Assembly (NCBI RefSeq): GCF_933775445.1
Contig: NC_065878.1
Coordinates: 1,324,001-1,388,000 of the forward strand
Length of the DNA stretch: 64,000 bases
Direction: 5' to 3'
From: Argentina anserina
Lineage: Eukaryota > Streptophyta > Magnoliopsida > Rosales > Rosaceae
Shown: positions 1-11,951 of the stretch, piece by piece
How positions within the stretch are numbered: position 1 is the first letter of the stretch
Layout of the letters: each line of letters begins with the position of its first letter
Position numbers and translations under genes: made by a program
The notes under the pieces: generated by a model
Told to the model about the DNA's origin: nothing
The model's database searches: none
What the model saw: the letters and a program-made list of their open reading frames with translations, nothing else

Positions 1-172
1 GCCCCAGCCCCAGCCTCCTGCCTCCTGCCTCCTGCCTCCTGCCTCCTGCCTCCAGCTCCAGCTCCCAGCTCCCAGCTCCTGCCCCCTGCTCCCTGCCTCT
101 GCCTCCCTCAGCCTCAGCCTCAGCCTCCAGCCTCCAGCTCCCAGCTCCCAGCCTCTGCCTCTGCCGACAGCT
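1..172. repeat. CT-rich minisatellite
   Basis: The stretch is a degenerate tandem array of short pyrimidine-rich units such as CTCCTGC, CAGCTCC and CAGCCTC. It has no purine-strand coding signal and no sustained reading frame of interest. It lies at the window edge, downstream of the dihydrouridine synthase gene, and could also be a place where an assembly collapsed. Confidence 0.85.
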
Positions 173-270
173 CTGCGTAAGGTAATACAATTTTTTTAAA
201 AGTTTAGATTATTGAATGGGTGTTGAATTGTTGATTGTTGATTGTTGAACTGTTGATATGATTTTAATGG

Positions 271-350
271 GTAGTGTTTGATAGCTCAATTGGGTACTAG
301 GTAGTGTTTGATAGCTCAATTGGGTAGTGTACTAGTGTTTGATAGCTCAA
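271..350. repeat. three-copy direct repeat
   Basis: A unit containing GTAGTGTTTGATAGCTCAA occurs at about 271, 301 and 333. The first two copies are 30 bp apart and essentially identical, and the third is shortened and shifted by a small insertion. Nothing codes here. It looks like local slippage or unequal duplication in intergenic DNA. Confidence 0.8.
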
Positions 351-635
351 GACGAAGTAATTGATAGATTTTACAACTTTATAATAGTATTGTTAATTTA
401 TTTTATATATCAAAATTATATATAAATATTTTTTATTTGCCGGAGCCGTGTCGAAAGATGAGTTTTTGAGATTTGCCGTGTCACCGTGTCAGTGTCCGTG
501 CAACATAGTTATAGCCTAATTGTTATTCTCCAGTGTCCGACTTTTGTTTTTTAGTTCTTTGCGATTCACCCAGAAGACATGCATTGGGTTGTGGATAAAG
601 TACATATGAGGCAAGAAACTGTGAGCTAGACTAGT

Positions 636-637
<2 letters not shown>

Positions 638-667
<30 letters not shown>
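638..667. repeat. (AAT)n microsatellite
   Basis: About ten uninterrupted AAT trinucleotides followed by a slightly degenerate tail. It lies in the noncoding stretch 180-1120, which otherwise holds AT-rich sequence and a possible terminal exon at 792-924. Confidence 0.9.
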
Positions 668-669
<2 letters not shown>

Positions 670-791
670 TAATTTATAGAGAAATATTAAGAGCAGGAGA
701 GATCAGGAAATAAAGTAACATTCTCCCCAACTGTCGATTTTGAATTCTCATTTTTCATGGTAATCAGCAAACCACATTTCAGACTTTCAAG

Positions 792-924
792 TTATACAGT
801 CAACACAATAGACTTAATCGCACGTTCTGGATGCATGCAGTTCATTAGGTTCCAATCAGTCATTGATGGATAGAAAACAGTAACAGTTTTTGAAATATCA
901 ACAAAGGCAAGATTCGATGTAGAC
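792..924 (-). other. possible alternative terminal exon of the dihydrouridine synthase gene
   Basis: After exon 8, which ends with two bases of a codon, the next plausible acceptor (TTTATGTTTAG before 924) opens a frame of matching phase. It runs about 43 codons to a TAA at 794-792. The encoded residues, including VFYPSMTDWNLMNC, do not resemble the known C-terminus of this enzyme family. This may be chance, or a replacement 3' exon after loss of the original end. Confidence 0.2.
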
Positions 925-1120
925 CTAAACATAAAAATAACATGAAAGTTGCAAGTAAATCAGATACAATGAGGGCAACTAGGATTGCCGTTTCCATTAT
1001 TAAAACAGATCATAATACCAGATAATATGAATGCCAACAGTATAACCAAACATAACCACAATTAACAAATAACAAGTGTACTGAAATAATAAAACAATCA
1101 AAATCCTAGAAATCACCTAC

Positions 1121-3616
1121 TTATTAAATGCAGCCCGTCCAACCATAACGCCATGAGCTCCTTCTTTCCTTGCTGCATTGACCTGGAAATTTGAATGCAA
1201 TGGAAAGGGCATGAGAAAATAGTGATTGGAATCCATATAATGATTCGTGTCATTAAAATAGAAACATCAACAAAATCATTTTTGTCTGCAAAACCACTAG
1301 TATTAATAGCATGTATAATGACAAGTAGCCATACAATAGTACTTTAAAAAATGCTGTACTACATAATGACAAGTAGAAAGTAAGAAAACAATGTTTCAGA
1401 AAATGCAAGTTTTAAATATACCTTTTTCAGCAATAAGAAAATATAAGCAGAGACAACAGTCCGAGTTCCAACTGGCTTTATTTACCACTGAACTCAAGGG
1501 AAATCCTCAAAAAACAAAAATTTACAATAAAAAAAATATTATGTAATGGTTTACCTCTTCAATAGTGTTTATTCCACCATTTATTGTAAATCTTAAGTCT
1601 GGAAAGTCACGCAAGAGGCCATAGAAGTACTCATATCTGCAAATAAAGTAAATGCAAAGTGTGACCTATTGATTTTTATTTATCTAAGCATTCCCAAGAT
1701 ACCTGTAGTTTCTTTTTGGTCATGTTAGAACAATGGTATTAGGTTAAGCATAACAGGAACTTAATTAATACCAACACATCAGTTAATCCGCATGTAACCT
1801 CACAATAAATGAATTTACACATCACGTACTTAAGAGGTGGAATACTTCGATTTTCAGCTGGGCTGATTCCATTCAGCAGTGCCTTCCGAGAATGTATGAT
1901 GAAGTGCCTAGTTGGTGATTGAGAAGAAACTTTATAAATAAAATCACCTGAAAAGGAGATGAGGGTGGGACAACGAAGTGAGGATGCAAATACAGCAACA
2001 AAAGTGAACATATCTAAGTGCTTTTACAATCAGAAAAGCAAGAATGGCTCAAAAGCTGGTTGCACAAAGGTTTTGGCTTCACAGCCACAAGCCCTAGACA
2101 CCTCTTCAAAACGATACAATGTGATTCACAGTTATAAGTACTCAAGATTGACTGAGAGATAAAATGGCTATATTTATAGAGAATACGCACTTAATAAACA
2201 AGCTATGGTGCAAAGACTCTGGGCAAGAAAACATTGCAAACTGTTTTGATGCATTATTATTGATTAGAATAGTTGAAGATAAAAATGCAATCTGTTGGCA
2301 TGTTAGTAAGAGCTTACATCATTATAATAAACATTGTGTTTCCCATAAGGGGAGGCGTCTGAATGGGTTGATTTTATTTAAGGTGATCCTTGTATCGAAT
2401 CTCACATTTGGACCACTTCAATCAAAGGGGAACTTATTCTAAAAATGAATCCTCCATGTGTGTGTGTGTGTGTATATATAACCTTAATTGCCAGTTTCAT
2501 TTTACTGTTGACACTTGACAGGCTATATCATTTCTTATATGTTTTTTGAGTTTTTGCATTCTATATACATGAGTGAGTGAAAATTATGATAGCTATATTG
2601 CCAAGACATGACAATCAAAAAACAAAACTCAGCCAAGAAAAGGACCTTACAGAGCTCATTGTATGAATCGTGATCATCAACACCAATTCGACACTTAACA
2701 CTGACAGGGACATCTGTGTTGGCAGCAATCACTGACATAGCCTCGGCAACAAACTTTCCTTGTAATAAAGAACAAACGCCTTTATCAGAGCACAGCACAA
2801 AGAAAACACTAAGGGTGCTTCTCTTGCAATCAACAGTGTACAAAGCAACTTAAACAAACCTTTGGATCCAGCATAAGACGAGCACCAAAGCACCCATGTC
2901 CAGCTACTCTCGGACTAGGGCATCCACAACTGATCAAACCCAGAGAGTTAGCAAACTCACATAAGCAAGAAATAAAACAAATTATAGGGGAACCAAAAAA
3001 GAAAGAAAGAAAACTAACAAGAGAGCGCTCACTTGAAATTGATCTCATCGTATTTGTAAATGTTAGCAAGCCGAGTAGCTTTCGCCAGGTTCTCTAAATT
3101 ACTGCCGCCGATTTGTAGAACAATAGGATGTTGCTCCGGAGGAAAGTACAAGAATCTGTCCTGAGCAATCAAAAAGAGAAAAGACCATGCCGTCAGCCGT
3201 CTCTGTTCCAACCAATCACATTCAAACAAATCCAGAACACAGCAACTAGACTCTAAGTCTCTACTTAACATAAATGCAGCTACTAGAATGAAGACTATAC
3301 AAAACTCGGAAACCGAATTTCCACAGGTGACTATGGAGAATGAACTGAAAGGTGAAATTACCAGATTGTCCTTCTGGTAGACGATGGTCTCGGCGGCGAG
3401 CATCTCAGTCCAGAGCCAGGCGTGCTTGGAGATGAGGCGAGCCATGGTCCTGTAGTGGACGTCGGTCCATTCCATCATAGGCGCCACACTGCAAAACCAA
3501 AACCAAAGCGTTTCAGAAGCAAAACCCTAGGAAGAGTTGGAGAGAGAGAAGGGAGGAGGAAACCTGAAGTAAGGAGGAAGGTAGTGGGCGTGGGAGTGGT
3601 TGCGAGCGGAGACCAT
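1121..3616 (-). CDS. tRNA-dihydrouridine synthase (DusA-like), 3' end not found
   Basis: Flavin enzyme that reduces uridine to dihydrouridine in the D-loop of tRNA. Eight exons join in phase at GT-AG sites: 3616-3564, 3488-3362, 3160-3033, 2929-2860, 2753-2651, 1947-1830, 1636-1555 and 1182-1121. The reading gives VAPMMEWTDVHYR (start of the FMN barrel), NCGCPSPRVAGHG with the catalytic cysteine in CGCPSP, VSVKCRIGVDDHDSY, the HSRKALLNGISP phosphate-binding region, FTINGGI, and GVMVGRAAFN. About 247 residues are covered. The family continues for roughly another 100 residues (expected next motif begins PW), and I find no exon for them down to position 1. An in-frame upstream Met at 3751 would give a longer N-terminus resembling an organelle targeting peptide; the Met at 3616 is the conservative choice. 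The gene is therefore cut by the window edge, has a long last intron, or is truncated. Confidence 0.85.
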
Positions 3617-3762
3617 GGCGGGCGGACGGCGGTGGGCAGCGGCGGCGGTGGGATCGGAGAAGAAGAAGAGGGGTGAAATAAATTGAAAGAGAATCTGCGA
3701 CGGGTTTGAAGGAGAAGAGGGGTTATGGAGGGTGGGGAAGAATATGAGCAAGCTGCCAGCCT

Positions 3763-4400
3763 CATTCTTTTTTTTCTTTTTCTTTTCTTCTTTTTTTTTC
3801 GGGGGTGTGTATAAATTAATGAGAATTCAGAAGTGGGAAATTTGGATACTCACAGCTCAAAAGTGCCTGCTCGCCAGAGTTCCTGGTCGAGACGAAAGCC
3901 AAGTAGCGCGGATGGGACTAATGAACGGTACGCACGACTATGAACTATGAACTATGCCTTCTTGCTTAATATTTCCCACTTTACTATCTTTGCATTGGTA
4001 GTCTCAACGTATAACATATATAAGAATTTCTCACAGGCGTTGACTAATTGTGATTTTTATCTGGTTAGATATTGACTAAAGTATGCAAATTTTCAAATAA
4101 ATTAGTGATCATTAAAGTATTGAATAACTACAAATCAATGGACAAGTCACATATGTCAAATAAGTTACCTAAATCACACAACGCTTGTAAAAATTTGCTA
4201 AAAGCTGAACAATCGAGGTATAGATATGCAATTAAAAGGGGGTGAAACAAAAGAACTATTAACTAGTTTTTTCTTTTTATCAAATACAATGACAAATACA
4301 CTTTAGCAAGTGTGTACTGAGTTGAACTTGCAACCTCTCACATACAAAGAGAGATTTATGCTAGAACTTAGCAACTAGCTAGTCCTTATTTTCATCGTAC
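3763..4400. other. intergenic spacer, no gene seen
   Basis: Begins with a T-rich tract (3763-3800) upstream of the dihydrouridine synthase gene, then AT-rich sequence. I find no exon-like frame, RNA gene or clear transposon terminus. The promoter of the dihydrouridine synthase gene should lie at its left end, but no convincing TATA box is visible. Confidence 0.5.
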
Positions 4401-5439
4401 TCATTAGAACACAGCACATGTGATCAACCAACCAACACATAATCAATCACCAAACAAAGCATGTAAGAACAAAGCCATCGAAAATGTACTCTCAATCATC
4501 TTCATGCCGTAAGTATCATAGTTTATCTTAAATTCGATTATGCATCAAGTCCCTACTTGGTTCCTAATACATGGATACATTCGGCTCAACTTTTTGTCTT
4601 GAATACGAAATCTAACATACCAATTCATCATGCAATTACGTATCACATAGAGAAATCATCATGTTTAAGCACATATTCAATGTCGAACTTAAGATCATAA
4701 TCGGTGGAAGAACAAAGAACCAACACCTAATCAACTACTTGTACCAAAATCGTTTTCAACTTTGAATGATTAACATATGTAACATCAACTACTTGTCTTA
4801 ATCACACATGAAATATAAAAACACACCGAAAATTAATCAAGAACATAAATAAACAGAAACTCATAGCATAAAACCTAAAATCATTGAATTAAAATCGAAA
4901 ACCTTAATTCATCATGTTATTCGAAAGTTACAAATATCTCATAGACAAGAATAAAAATAACTTTAACAAAACCTAAACAGAAATCATCAAAGAACAAGAA
5001 CATAAAAACTCGAAAACTAAACATGAAGATCATAGAGTTACACTTTATAATTCTCCTCCCAAGGTTCCTTACAAAGGTAGCACGAAATCTTCAAGAGTAT
5101 GGTATCCTAGGCTCCTAAGCTTTGGACAGAAAATATGGTGAAGAGTGGTGAATTCGGATTCTATGGTTCTTGGTGAATGAAAGTGTTTGGGCAGAGCTTT
5201 GGCTATACTTGTGTGCAAGGTTGATGATATTTTTCTTGTGGAAATGAGGTGCTATATATAGAGGAAAAAACACAAAAGAGGCTAGCCACAAAGTCCACAA
5301 AGTTGAAACCAAATTGCTTTAGGTTTCCTAGATTTTCTCAATTCGACATAACTGACCTTTGTGCCTTGTTGTCGCCATAATTTTCACTAGAAAATAGATA
5401 TTGAGGGGATTAACGGCATTTGAAACTAAACTTTTGTAG

Positions 5440-5590
5440 CTTTCCATCCATATATCATGCATTGTCTAAATCATTATGAGCTGTCCAGGGAGCCCGTCAA
5501 AGTTGGATGACATGCACTGCCAGAATTTTGATTTTGATAAGGATTGGACATTAATTGCATATCTTCTTCTTCCTTTAATGCTAATTTCTT
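5440..5590. repeat. diverged direct repeat, copy 1
   Basis: Shares a string of similar blocks, in the same order, with 5928-6075: TCCATATAT, GAGCTGTC, GAGCCCGTC, AAGTTGGA, ATTTTGATTTT, GATTGGAC and GCATATCTT. The two copies are about 490 bp apart inside the LTR-like stretch. The spacing and common order argue for an old internal duplication rather than chance. Confidence 0.7.
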
Positions 5591-5927
5591 TTGTACAAAT
5601 TTCTTTCTTTGAATTAGGGAGGCAACAAGAATCTTAATTGTTGCAGCCTTTTTTGAATTTTCTTATCTATTCTCATTTATTTGTTGCATGCCTTCTTTGA
5701 CATTCTTTGGTGTAAGAATTTATGGTGATTCTGATATAGATTTGTGCTCTATATATAAGAGAAACAAGGTCCCAAGTTTCCTTCATAGCCCTTTGATCAA
5801 AAGCAAATCAATGGCTGTGATAATTCTGTCGAGCCCACTGGATCTCAAAGTAATGATTCGGTCATATCTCCATGTAGGAATAAGATATTCATTTGATTCC
5901 AAATCCTACAGATACTAGACTCACACA

Positions 5928-6075
5928 GATTTCTATCCATATATGGTACATCTTCTAATTCGATTTGAGCTGTCTAGGGGAGCCCGTCGAAGTTGGACTA
6001 CGAATCTTGACATCATTTTGATTTTTGCATAGATTGGACTTTTAAGTGCATATCTTATTCTCCTTTATAATTATG
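5928..6075. repeat. diverged direct repeat, copy 2
   Basis: Partner of the repeat at 5440-5590, with the same ordered blocks (GAGCTGTC, GAGCCCGTC, AAGTTGGA, GCATATCTT). Several substitutions and small indels separate the copies. Confidence 0.7.
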
Positions 6076-6519
6076 ATTTATATGCACGAAATATCTTCAT
6101 ATACACCTTGGAAATCAATCTCCAACTTGGTTTTAGAATCCAACTCCTAATAAAAACCATCAATGTCTCACGGCCTCTCCTTATTCTACTATGAAACTGA
6201 TTTTCAATGTCTCCTCTTTCCTTGTGGAGCTAGGATTGATTTCCTTCTCCAACATGGATTTGTATTTCCTAATAAGAATAAGTACGTTAGAAACAAAGAA
6301 ATATAAAATGATGAATCCTACTCGAACAAGGAATCATATCTCAACAAGGATTCTTAACACTTAGCACGATTTCATCATCAATTCACTCATAATCGATATA
6401 AGCTCTACCTAGACACTTATTCATACAAAAGAAACTAAAAATACTAAATAAGAGGTAACAAAGAGTAACAATATGACATAATCACATTAATAACGTCACA
6501 TTTTGTGCTCCTATCATAG

Positions 6520-7340
6520 CTTGTGGTCTTGCTCGGGTGGTATGTTGATGGTTGTTCAGAAGAGGGTGGCTGGTCAGGGCGGTTTATATTTCTATAGTCT
6601 AATCTATTGGTGTTGGTATGCAGCGTCGATGTTGCGAAGCTTTCATGAGGTGCTGACTAAGTTGGTGGCGGCATGAAGTGGGAGAGTATTGTGGTTCAAG
6701 ATGGGGAAGCGCGGCGGTGATGGTTTTGCTTGGTTCTTTTCAATATGGATAGAATCTAATCGATCTACTGTTTGTTTAGATTCTTGTGAGATGGGTGCTT
6801 TGCTTTCACCACCGGCTTGGATGGTGACTATAGCGGCGATCAGCGTTGATGTCCGAGGATCAGCCTGCGATTGGAAGCGGAAGTAAACGGCTGGATCTTT
6901 GACCGGCTGCTCTCTTGCGGCTCATTGGAGGTGGGCCTGGGCTCTATGGGCCTGGATTTGGTCAATTTAGGTGGGCTTGGGTCTTTTTGCCCTAAGTCTG
7001 TTTTTTGTCCTTTTTAGTATTTTATTTTTAGTCTCTCTTTACTTTGATTAGCCCCTACTAGCATATGTGCTCCTTAGGTAGCACATGATTTAACCCATTA
7101 CACTAGTATTGATGTACACCATTGAGATCTTAAGCGGATATACTACTGAGTTACTTTATGTTGCTTCCTATTAGTCAAATGTATTAGTGTAAATTAGGCT
7201 TGAATACGAGTTTATCTCCCGCTTGATCAGGCATATAGTTTGTGTTTGAGTTTTTCTCCTCCATAATTATAGTTAGTTGTAGACTTTGGCCTTATGGGCG
7301 TCTTGCCCGATGGAATATATCTATTTCTCTTATATAAAAA
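6520..7340 (+). mobile_element. possible 3' end of a LINE, decayed
   Basis: The stretch is GC-richer than its surroundings, has stop-riddled coding-like patches, and ends in an AT-rich tail and a short A-run near 7337-7342. This is the pattern of a plant L1-type LINE 3' untranslated region. No reverse transcriptase motif is visible, so it would be strongly 5'-truncated. No target duplication was found. The tail lies just 5' of the TAB2 promoter region. Confidence 0.3.
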
Positions 7341-7567
7341 AGATTAAATTGGAATGTCGTAAACTGTGAAGAGTAAAAAAGTGAAAAATGGAGGGAAAAT
7401 TTCATTATTATGATTGGAATTTTAAAATTACAAGCATGTAACCAGAGACGGTCCCGGCCCAAGTATCATCATCAAGTAATCAACAGGAAGATAGATTTAT
7501 GTGGTCGATATATAACTGCAACTTCCCTAGACAAAACCGAACTCCTCTTAATCCTCTTATCAGTTCC

Positions 7568-10355
7568 ATGGCGAGCTTCACCTTCAACCCCACCAGAATC
7601 AGAACCCCAACTCTTCAATCTCACAAACCCAATTCTCCTCGCTCCAAACCCACCAGACTTCCCTCCACTTTCTCCACCAACACTACTAACAACCTCCCAA
7701 AGCTTCACCATTTCCGACCAAACTCCGTCTCGGAAAGCTCAGTCTCAACGCAAGAGATAGACGAAGCTGACGTTGAGGATGACCCGACTGCCGAACTGAG
7801 CTACCTGGACCCGGAGACCGACCCGGAGAGCATCACGGAGTGGGAACTGGACTTCTGCTCCAGGCCCATTTTGGATATCAGGGGGAAGAAAGTGTGGGAG
7901 CTTGTAGTTTGTGATGAGTCTCTTTCTATACAGCATACAAAGTACTTCCCAAACAATGTTATCAACAGCATTACTTTGAAAGAAGCCATAGTTGCCATTA
8001 GTGATGAGTTAGGTGTGCCTCTGCCGGAGAAAATTCGATACTTTAGGTAAGCAAATTGTAGTCATTGTCGCTGTGTTTGTTTGTACATTGGGAGTGTTTG
8101 GAGTTATGTATGACTGGTTTTGTTTGGTGAATTGTGTATAGGTCACAGATGCAGACCATTATAACAAAAGCCTGTACCGAGCTTGGGATAAAGCCTATTC
8201 CTAGTAAAAGGGTGAGTATTGCTTTGTTTATTTCTTATAGCTCTGATCAAAATTCAGACTCCTGATCAATCACTACAAGTAATATGACTGTCTGTAAGTC
8301 ACGTAATTCATTATTTAGGAAAATTTTCCCAATCAGGTCACTTGAGATAGTTCAGCTTATTTCTCTGAGAGGGCTAATTTGCACCTAAAATTTTCAATTT
8401 ATGATGAAATATAGTAGATGAGATACTCAATGTTTCGATGAACTTACATGAAACTGCACCATTTTCTGTAGGAGTTAGTTGTGCATGAAGCTTTGATTCA
8501 TTTGACATAGCTGGCTTACTGAGAGTTTGAAGTTGATTGGTTTCTGTTGTATATATTTTCACTAAAAGTAAAAAGTTTTTTTTTTTGTACTACTTCAAGT
8601 GTGTTGGACAACTTGACCTACATTTACATGTTGCTAATACTCTAGCTTTGCTTTGTAGAGGAATAATGGTTATGGACTTGATCAATTTGGTTACGGAGAA
8701 CAAGATTTTTTTTTTCAACAAGCTTAAGTAGTTGAGATTTAGGAATACACCTTATGACATCAAGCAATATAAGAGCTTATAAAGGTTCTCTGTTTTTTTC
8801 CTAACTAGACACGCTCTATATTACAGAATGAACCGTCCATATTTTTCATTTTGTGGAGATGCTATAATAATATTGCAGGACTTGCATGTGTTTTTGAAAC
8901 AGAGGATAAGATATAGTGATGAATCCTGCTTTGAGTTATTGGTAGAACTGGTTGCCTTGTCTTAACCTTTTCTTTTTCTCAGTGCTTGTCACTGCTTTTA
9001 TGGTTGGAAGAGCGCTACGAGACTGTATACACACGTCATCCTGGTTTTCAGAAAGGTTCAAAGCCTCTCCTTGCACTAGATAACCCTTTCCCCATGGAAC
9101 TTCCAGAAAATCTTTTTGGAGAGAAATGGGCCTTTGTCCAACTGCCCTTTTCAGGTAAGGAATTTGCTGACAGTCATATTTGAAATTTCAACAAATATAA
9201 ATGTCTCATTCTGCCGGTCCTTACACATCCAATCAATTTCAAACATATCTAATTCTAATACTAGTTCTAATCATGACTTCAGCTGTTGAAAAAGAAATCT
9301 CGTCATTGGACTCAAACATGGTGTTTGGAGCAAGTCTAGATTTGGATCTGTTGGGGATTGAAATCGATGACGAGACACTGATTCCTGGTTTAGCTGTTGC
9401 TTCGTCACGTTCTAAACCCCTCGCAGGTGCATATTCTCTCATAAATAAACTTCTAGCCTTTATATATCAAGACTATTGTACATATCTTGTTTCTCATCAT
9501 TATTCATTGCATACTATAAGATGCACACCCACAAAAGGGTCTCTTAATACTGACCGACTTGGCTACATCTGAGTGGTCTTCAGAAACTTGATTCTTCCGA
9601 GTAGCCTGTGATGCATTTTAAATGTACAAAGCATGGCATAAAACTCAGTAATGTATTATGAAATTTGAAATCAATTGATAAACTTTGTTGAGTCTTGAAA
9701 GATTTGATGACATGACCCTTCAGAATGTTTGTACTCTTGCGCAGTTTGCTCTAACATTCCGAAATTGGATTATAAATGATAAGCAGGACTTGAATACATT
9801 GTGCATGAATTGTTGCACTGTATTGTCCAACCATTCTCGTGTAACCTAGCTGAAGAGCAGTTAATGAGGCATGCATAAGTAAATACAATCATTTTTATGA
9901 AAAGCATTCATATCAGGGTGAATGCCCTACTGCTATGACCCTAAAAAAGGTTTTTGTCCAGGACATGCACTATACTATGCTGCTCCATTTGTACCTGGGA
10001 TCATAAGTGATACAGATTTAGGCATGTTTGCTCGAGTCTGCTATGTTGTTCTATATATCATGCCTTGCACAACTTCATAATACTCTTTTCTGCAGCTTGG
10101 ATGAATGGGTTGGAGGTTTGTGCGATTGAAGTTGATTTTGCACGGGCTTGCTTGATTCTTTCTGTTGGAATTTCTGGCCGGTATATATATGCTACCTACA
10201 AGAAAAGTCCTGTGACAACAAAGGAAGCCGAAGCTTGGGAAGAAGCAAAGAAGGCTTGTGGAGGCTTACATTTCCTTGCTATCCAGGGGGACTTGGAATC
10301 TGACGACTGTGTTGGATTTTGGCTTTTACTCGACTTACCTCCTCCACCTGTATGA
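7568..10355 (+). CDS. TAB2: TAB2 homologue, chloroplast photosystem translation factor
   Basis: Plastid RNA-binding protein. Its Arabidopsis homologue (ATAB2) promotes translation of photosystem I and II mRNAs during light-driven chloroplast biogenesis. Exons 7568-8046, 8142-8211, 8983-9154, 9283-9426 and 10096-10355 join in phase at GT-AG sites and give 374 aa, the length I recall for ATAB2. Residues 1 to about 60 are rich in Ser, Thr, Asn and Pro with few acidic residues, fitting a chloroplast transit peptide. An acidic linker follows (about 62-95), then the TAB2 core: [19 protein letters not shown] near 95-113, [65 protein letters not shown], and the invariant C-terminal [17 protein letters not shown]. 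The start was chosen because upstream in-frame codons from 7499 read as leader sequence. No damage is seen, and the gene should be functional. Confidence 0.95.
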
Positions 10356-10736
10356 TTTTGTAGCTTAGAAACAGAGATTACTTTTACACTCAAGTTCCTC
10401 AGCTATATTGTTCTCTGTTCATCCCATCTCAATGAATGCAAATTCAGGCACAACTGTTTTGTCAAAAGCCTGGAGTATATCGCTTAAGCCAAAAAAAAAA
10501 ATGCTGAATTCTAACTTCATTACATAGTTTCGACCAAAAAAAAAACAGAAAAGAAAAGATATTACATAGTTCTAGGGCTAAAATAAAGGTACATAAACCA
10601 AATTGCCTGTGCTGATACCAGTCTGTTTATCCAAATTCTGTTTGAAGCTTAATCCATAGATCCAGTAAACGCAGGGGGAGTAGGAACATAGGAGGTTTTT
10701 GGAACATAGAACTGCCTCACAGTTGTTCTACCTAGC
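10356..10736. other. convergent 3' regions
   Basis: Spacer between TAB2 and the opposing cysteine-rich gene. It holds short A-runs (about 10490-10500 and 10536-10544) and no frame or RNA gene that I recognise. It is likely the two 3' untranslated regions. Confidence 0.5.
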
Positions 10737-11253
10737 TCACACCCTCTTGTCTCTAGCCAGTATACAATTTGCAGCAAAAACCTTATCCTTGGGGCATTCA
10801 TAGGTAGCGTGCTGGTACGAAATATTACAAACGAGACGGTACTTGGAGACAATCTCGGCTTCATTTGCACCACATTCGGTACAAACCCACTTATCCTCAT
10901 CAAACTGATTACCACAGCCACAGACAATCTGATAGCGAAGATTAACAGCTTCCCCTTGTGGGATACAGAAGAAGTAAGGACACATTGCAGGGCGGTGCTC
11001 CTTGTAACAAATATCACAAGGCAACTTAGGGCAATAAGCCCGGTGGTGGTGCTCCATAGTCCTTACAAAGATAATAAGGCAAGTCGGGGCAATAAGAAGG
11101 GTGGTGCTTCTTGTTACAAATATGACATGGTCCTCCGTCTCTGGTAGCCTTTGCGTCAAGCATACTGCTAGCCAGATGAGAAGAGCCTGTCATCGCCGGA
11201 CTATCCCCGATCGTGTCTGATTCGTCGATTCGCATGACAGCATATCCAGCCAT
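10737..11253 (-). pseudogene. intronless Cys/His-rich zinc-knuckle-like gene with a one-base frameshift
   Basis: Read from the ATG at 11253, the frame gives about 50 unremarkable residues and then a Cys/His repeat, CHICNKKHHPSYCPDLP. It goes out of frame at the GG pair at 11054-11055 and stops at 11026-11028. Skipping one G there continues into matching repeats (HHHRAYCPKLPC, CDICYKEHRPAMCP) and a CxxC-rich tail (VCGCGNQFDEDKWVCTEC) ending at 10737. The repeated unit is roughly CxxCxxxHxxxYCPxLP and suggests zinc binding. I do not recognise a named family and do not assign a function. Having no introns, it may be a retrocopy. The frameshift could be real or an assembly error. It sits between TAB2 and the PHD gene, where the recalled Arabidopsis arrangement has nothing. 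Confidence 0.6.
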
Positions 11254-11951
11254 ACCGTAGATTCGATTGTATATTGGTTCAGAGATTGAGCAGACGAAGC
11301 GAAAAGAACCAAGAGGAAGGAGAAGATAAACTTGCGAGCTTGCTGAATATGACAATAGTCGGATAAAAACCGACCAATATGCACTCGGACTTCAAACCAA
11401 AAAAAATACACTTGGACTTGGTCTGGTATTTGTATTTCGAACTCATGGTTAATTTTATCAATCAATGGAAGTTAAGTAAGTTTATATTCAGTCCTCCCCA
11501 GTAAGGCGGTAACTCCAACACGACCTTGGCTTTGGAACAAAATCAATTCTATTTATTTCTACAGATGGTAATGCATCAAGTCTGATATAAAAAACAGCAT
11601 TCTATGATTTCAGGGTCTCCATTCCTGTCCTATTACAGAAATGTTTTTAACATTAAGACTACAGTATTGAAATACAGGCGGACAATAAGGGGGTCGCAGA
11701 GAGAGCCTGCCGTGTAGGCGGTGTAGCTAACCCAGGTTGGATGGAATCAACTCTTCAAGGAATACTAAGAGCATCCAACAAACAAACCCCTCTGTCCTCT
11801 GTGAAGACTGATGAATAAGCAAAATTACAAACCACGGCAAATGCTACAACATATGAATGTCGGAGACTTTTTGGTCAGATATGAACGCCGAAGACTACCT
11901 AACCAAAATGGGGAAGGAAGCTTCCAAATGGAAAAGATGGTACATCCCCCC
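11254..11951. other. 5' flank of the Cys-rich gene and 3' end of the PHD gene
   Basis: No further exon is visible. The right part should be the 3' untranslated region of the PHD gene, whose stop is at 11952-11954. Short frames on both strands here lack any recognisable motif. Confidence 0.5.

Larger units (their letters stand above)
4400..6516 (-). mobile_element. decayed LTR-like sequence, minus orientation
   Basis: Read on the minus strand the stretch starts at 6516 with TGATAGGAGCAC, the same first 12 bases as the young LTR at 20136. It has a TATA-like CTATATATAG at about 5253-5262 followed by untranslated-leader-like sequence, again as in the 20136 LTR. Body similarity to that LTR is not obvious by eye. 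I could not find a matching left border or target duplication, so the left limit is a guess. No coding capacity is seen. Confidence 0.35.

Noticed and set aside
2164..2442. Plus-strand 92-codon frame in intron 5 of the dihydrouridine synthase gene
   Set aside because: No motif, no neighbouring exon support, and located in an intron on the opposite strand.
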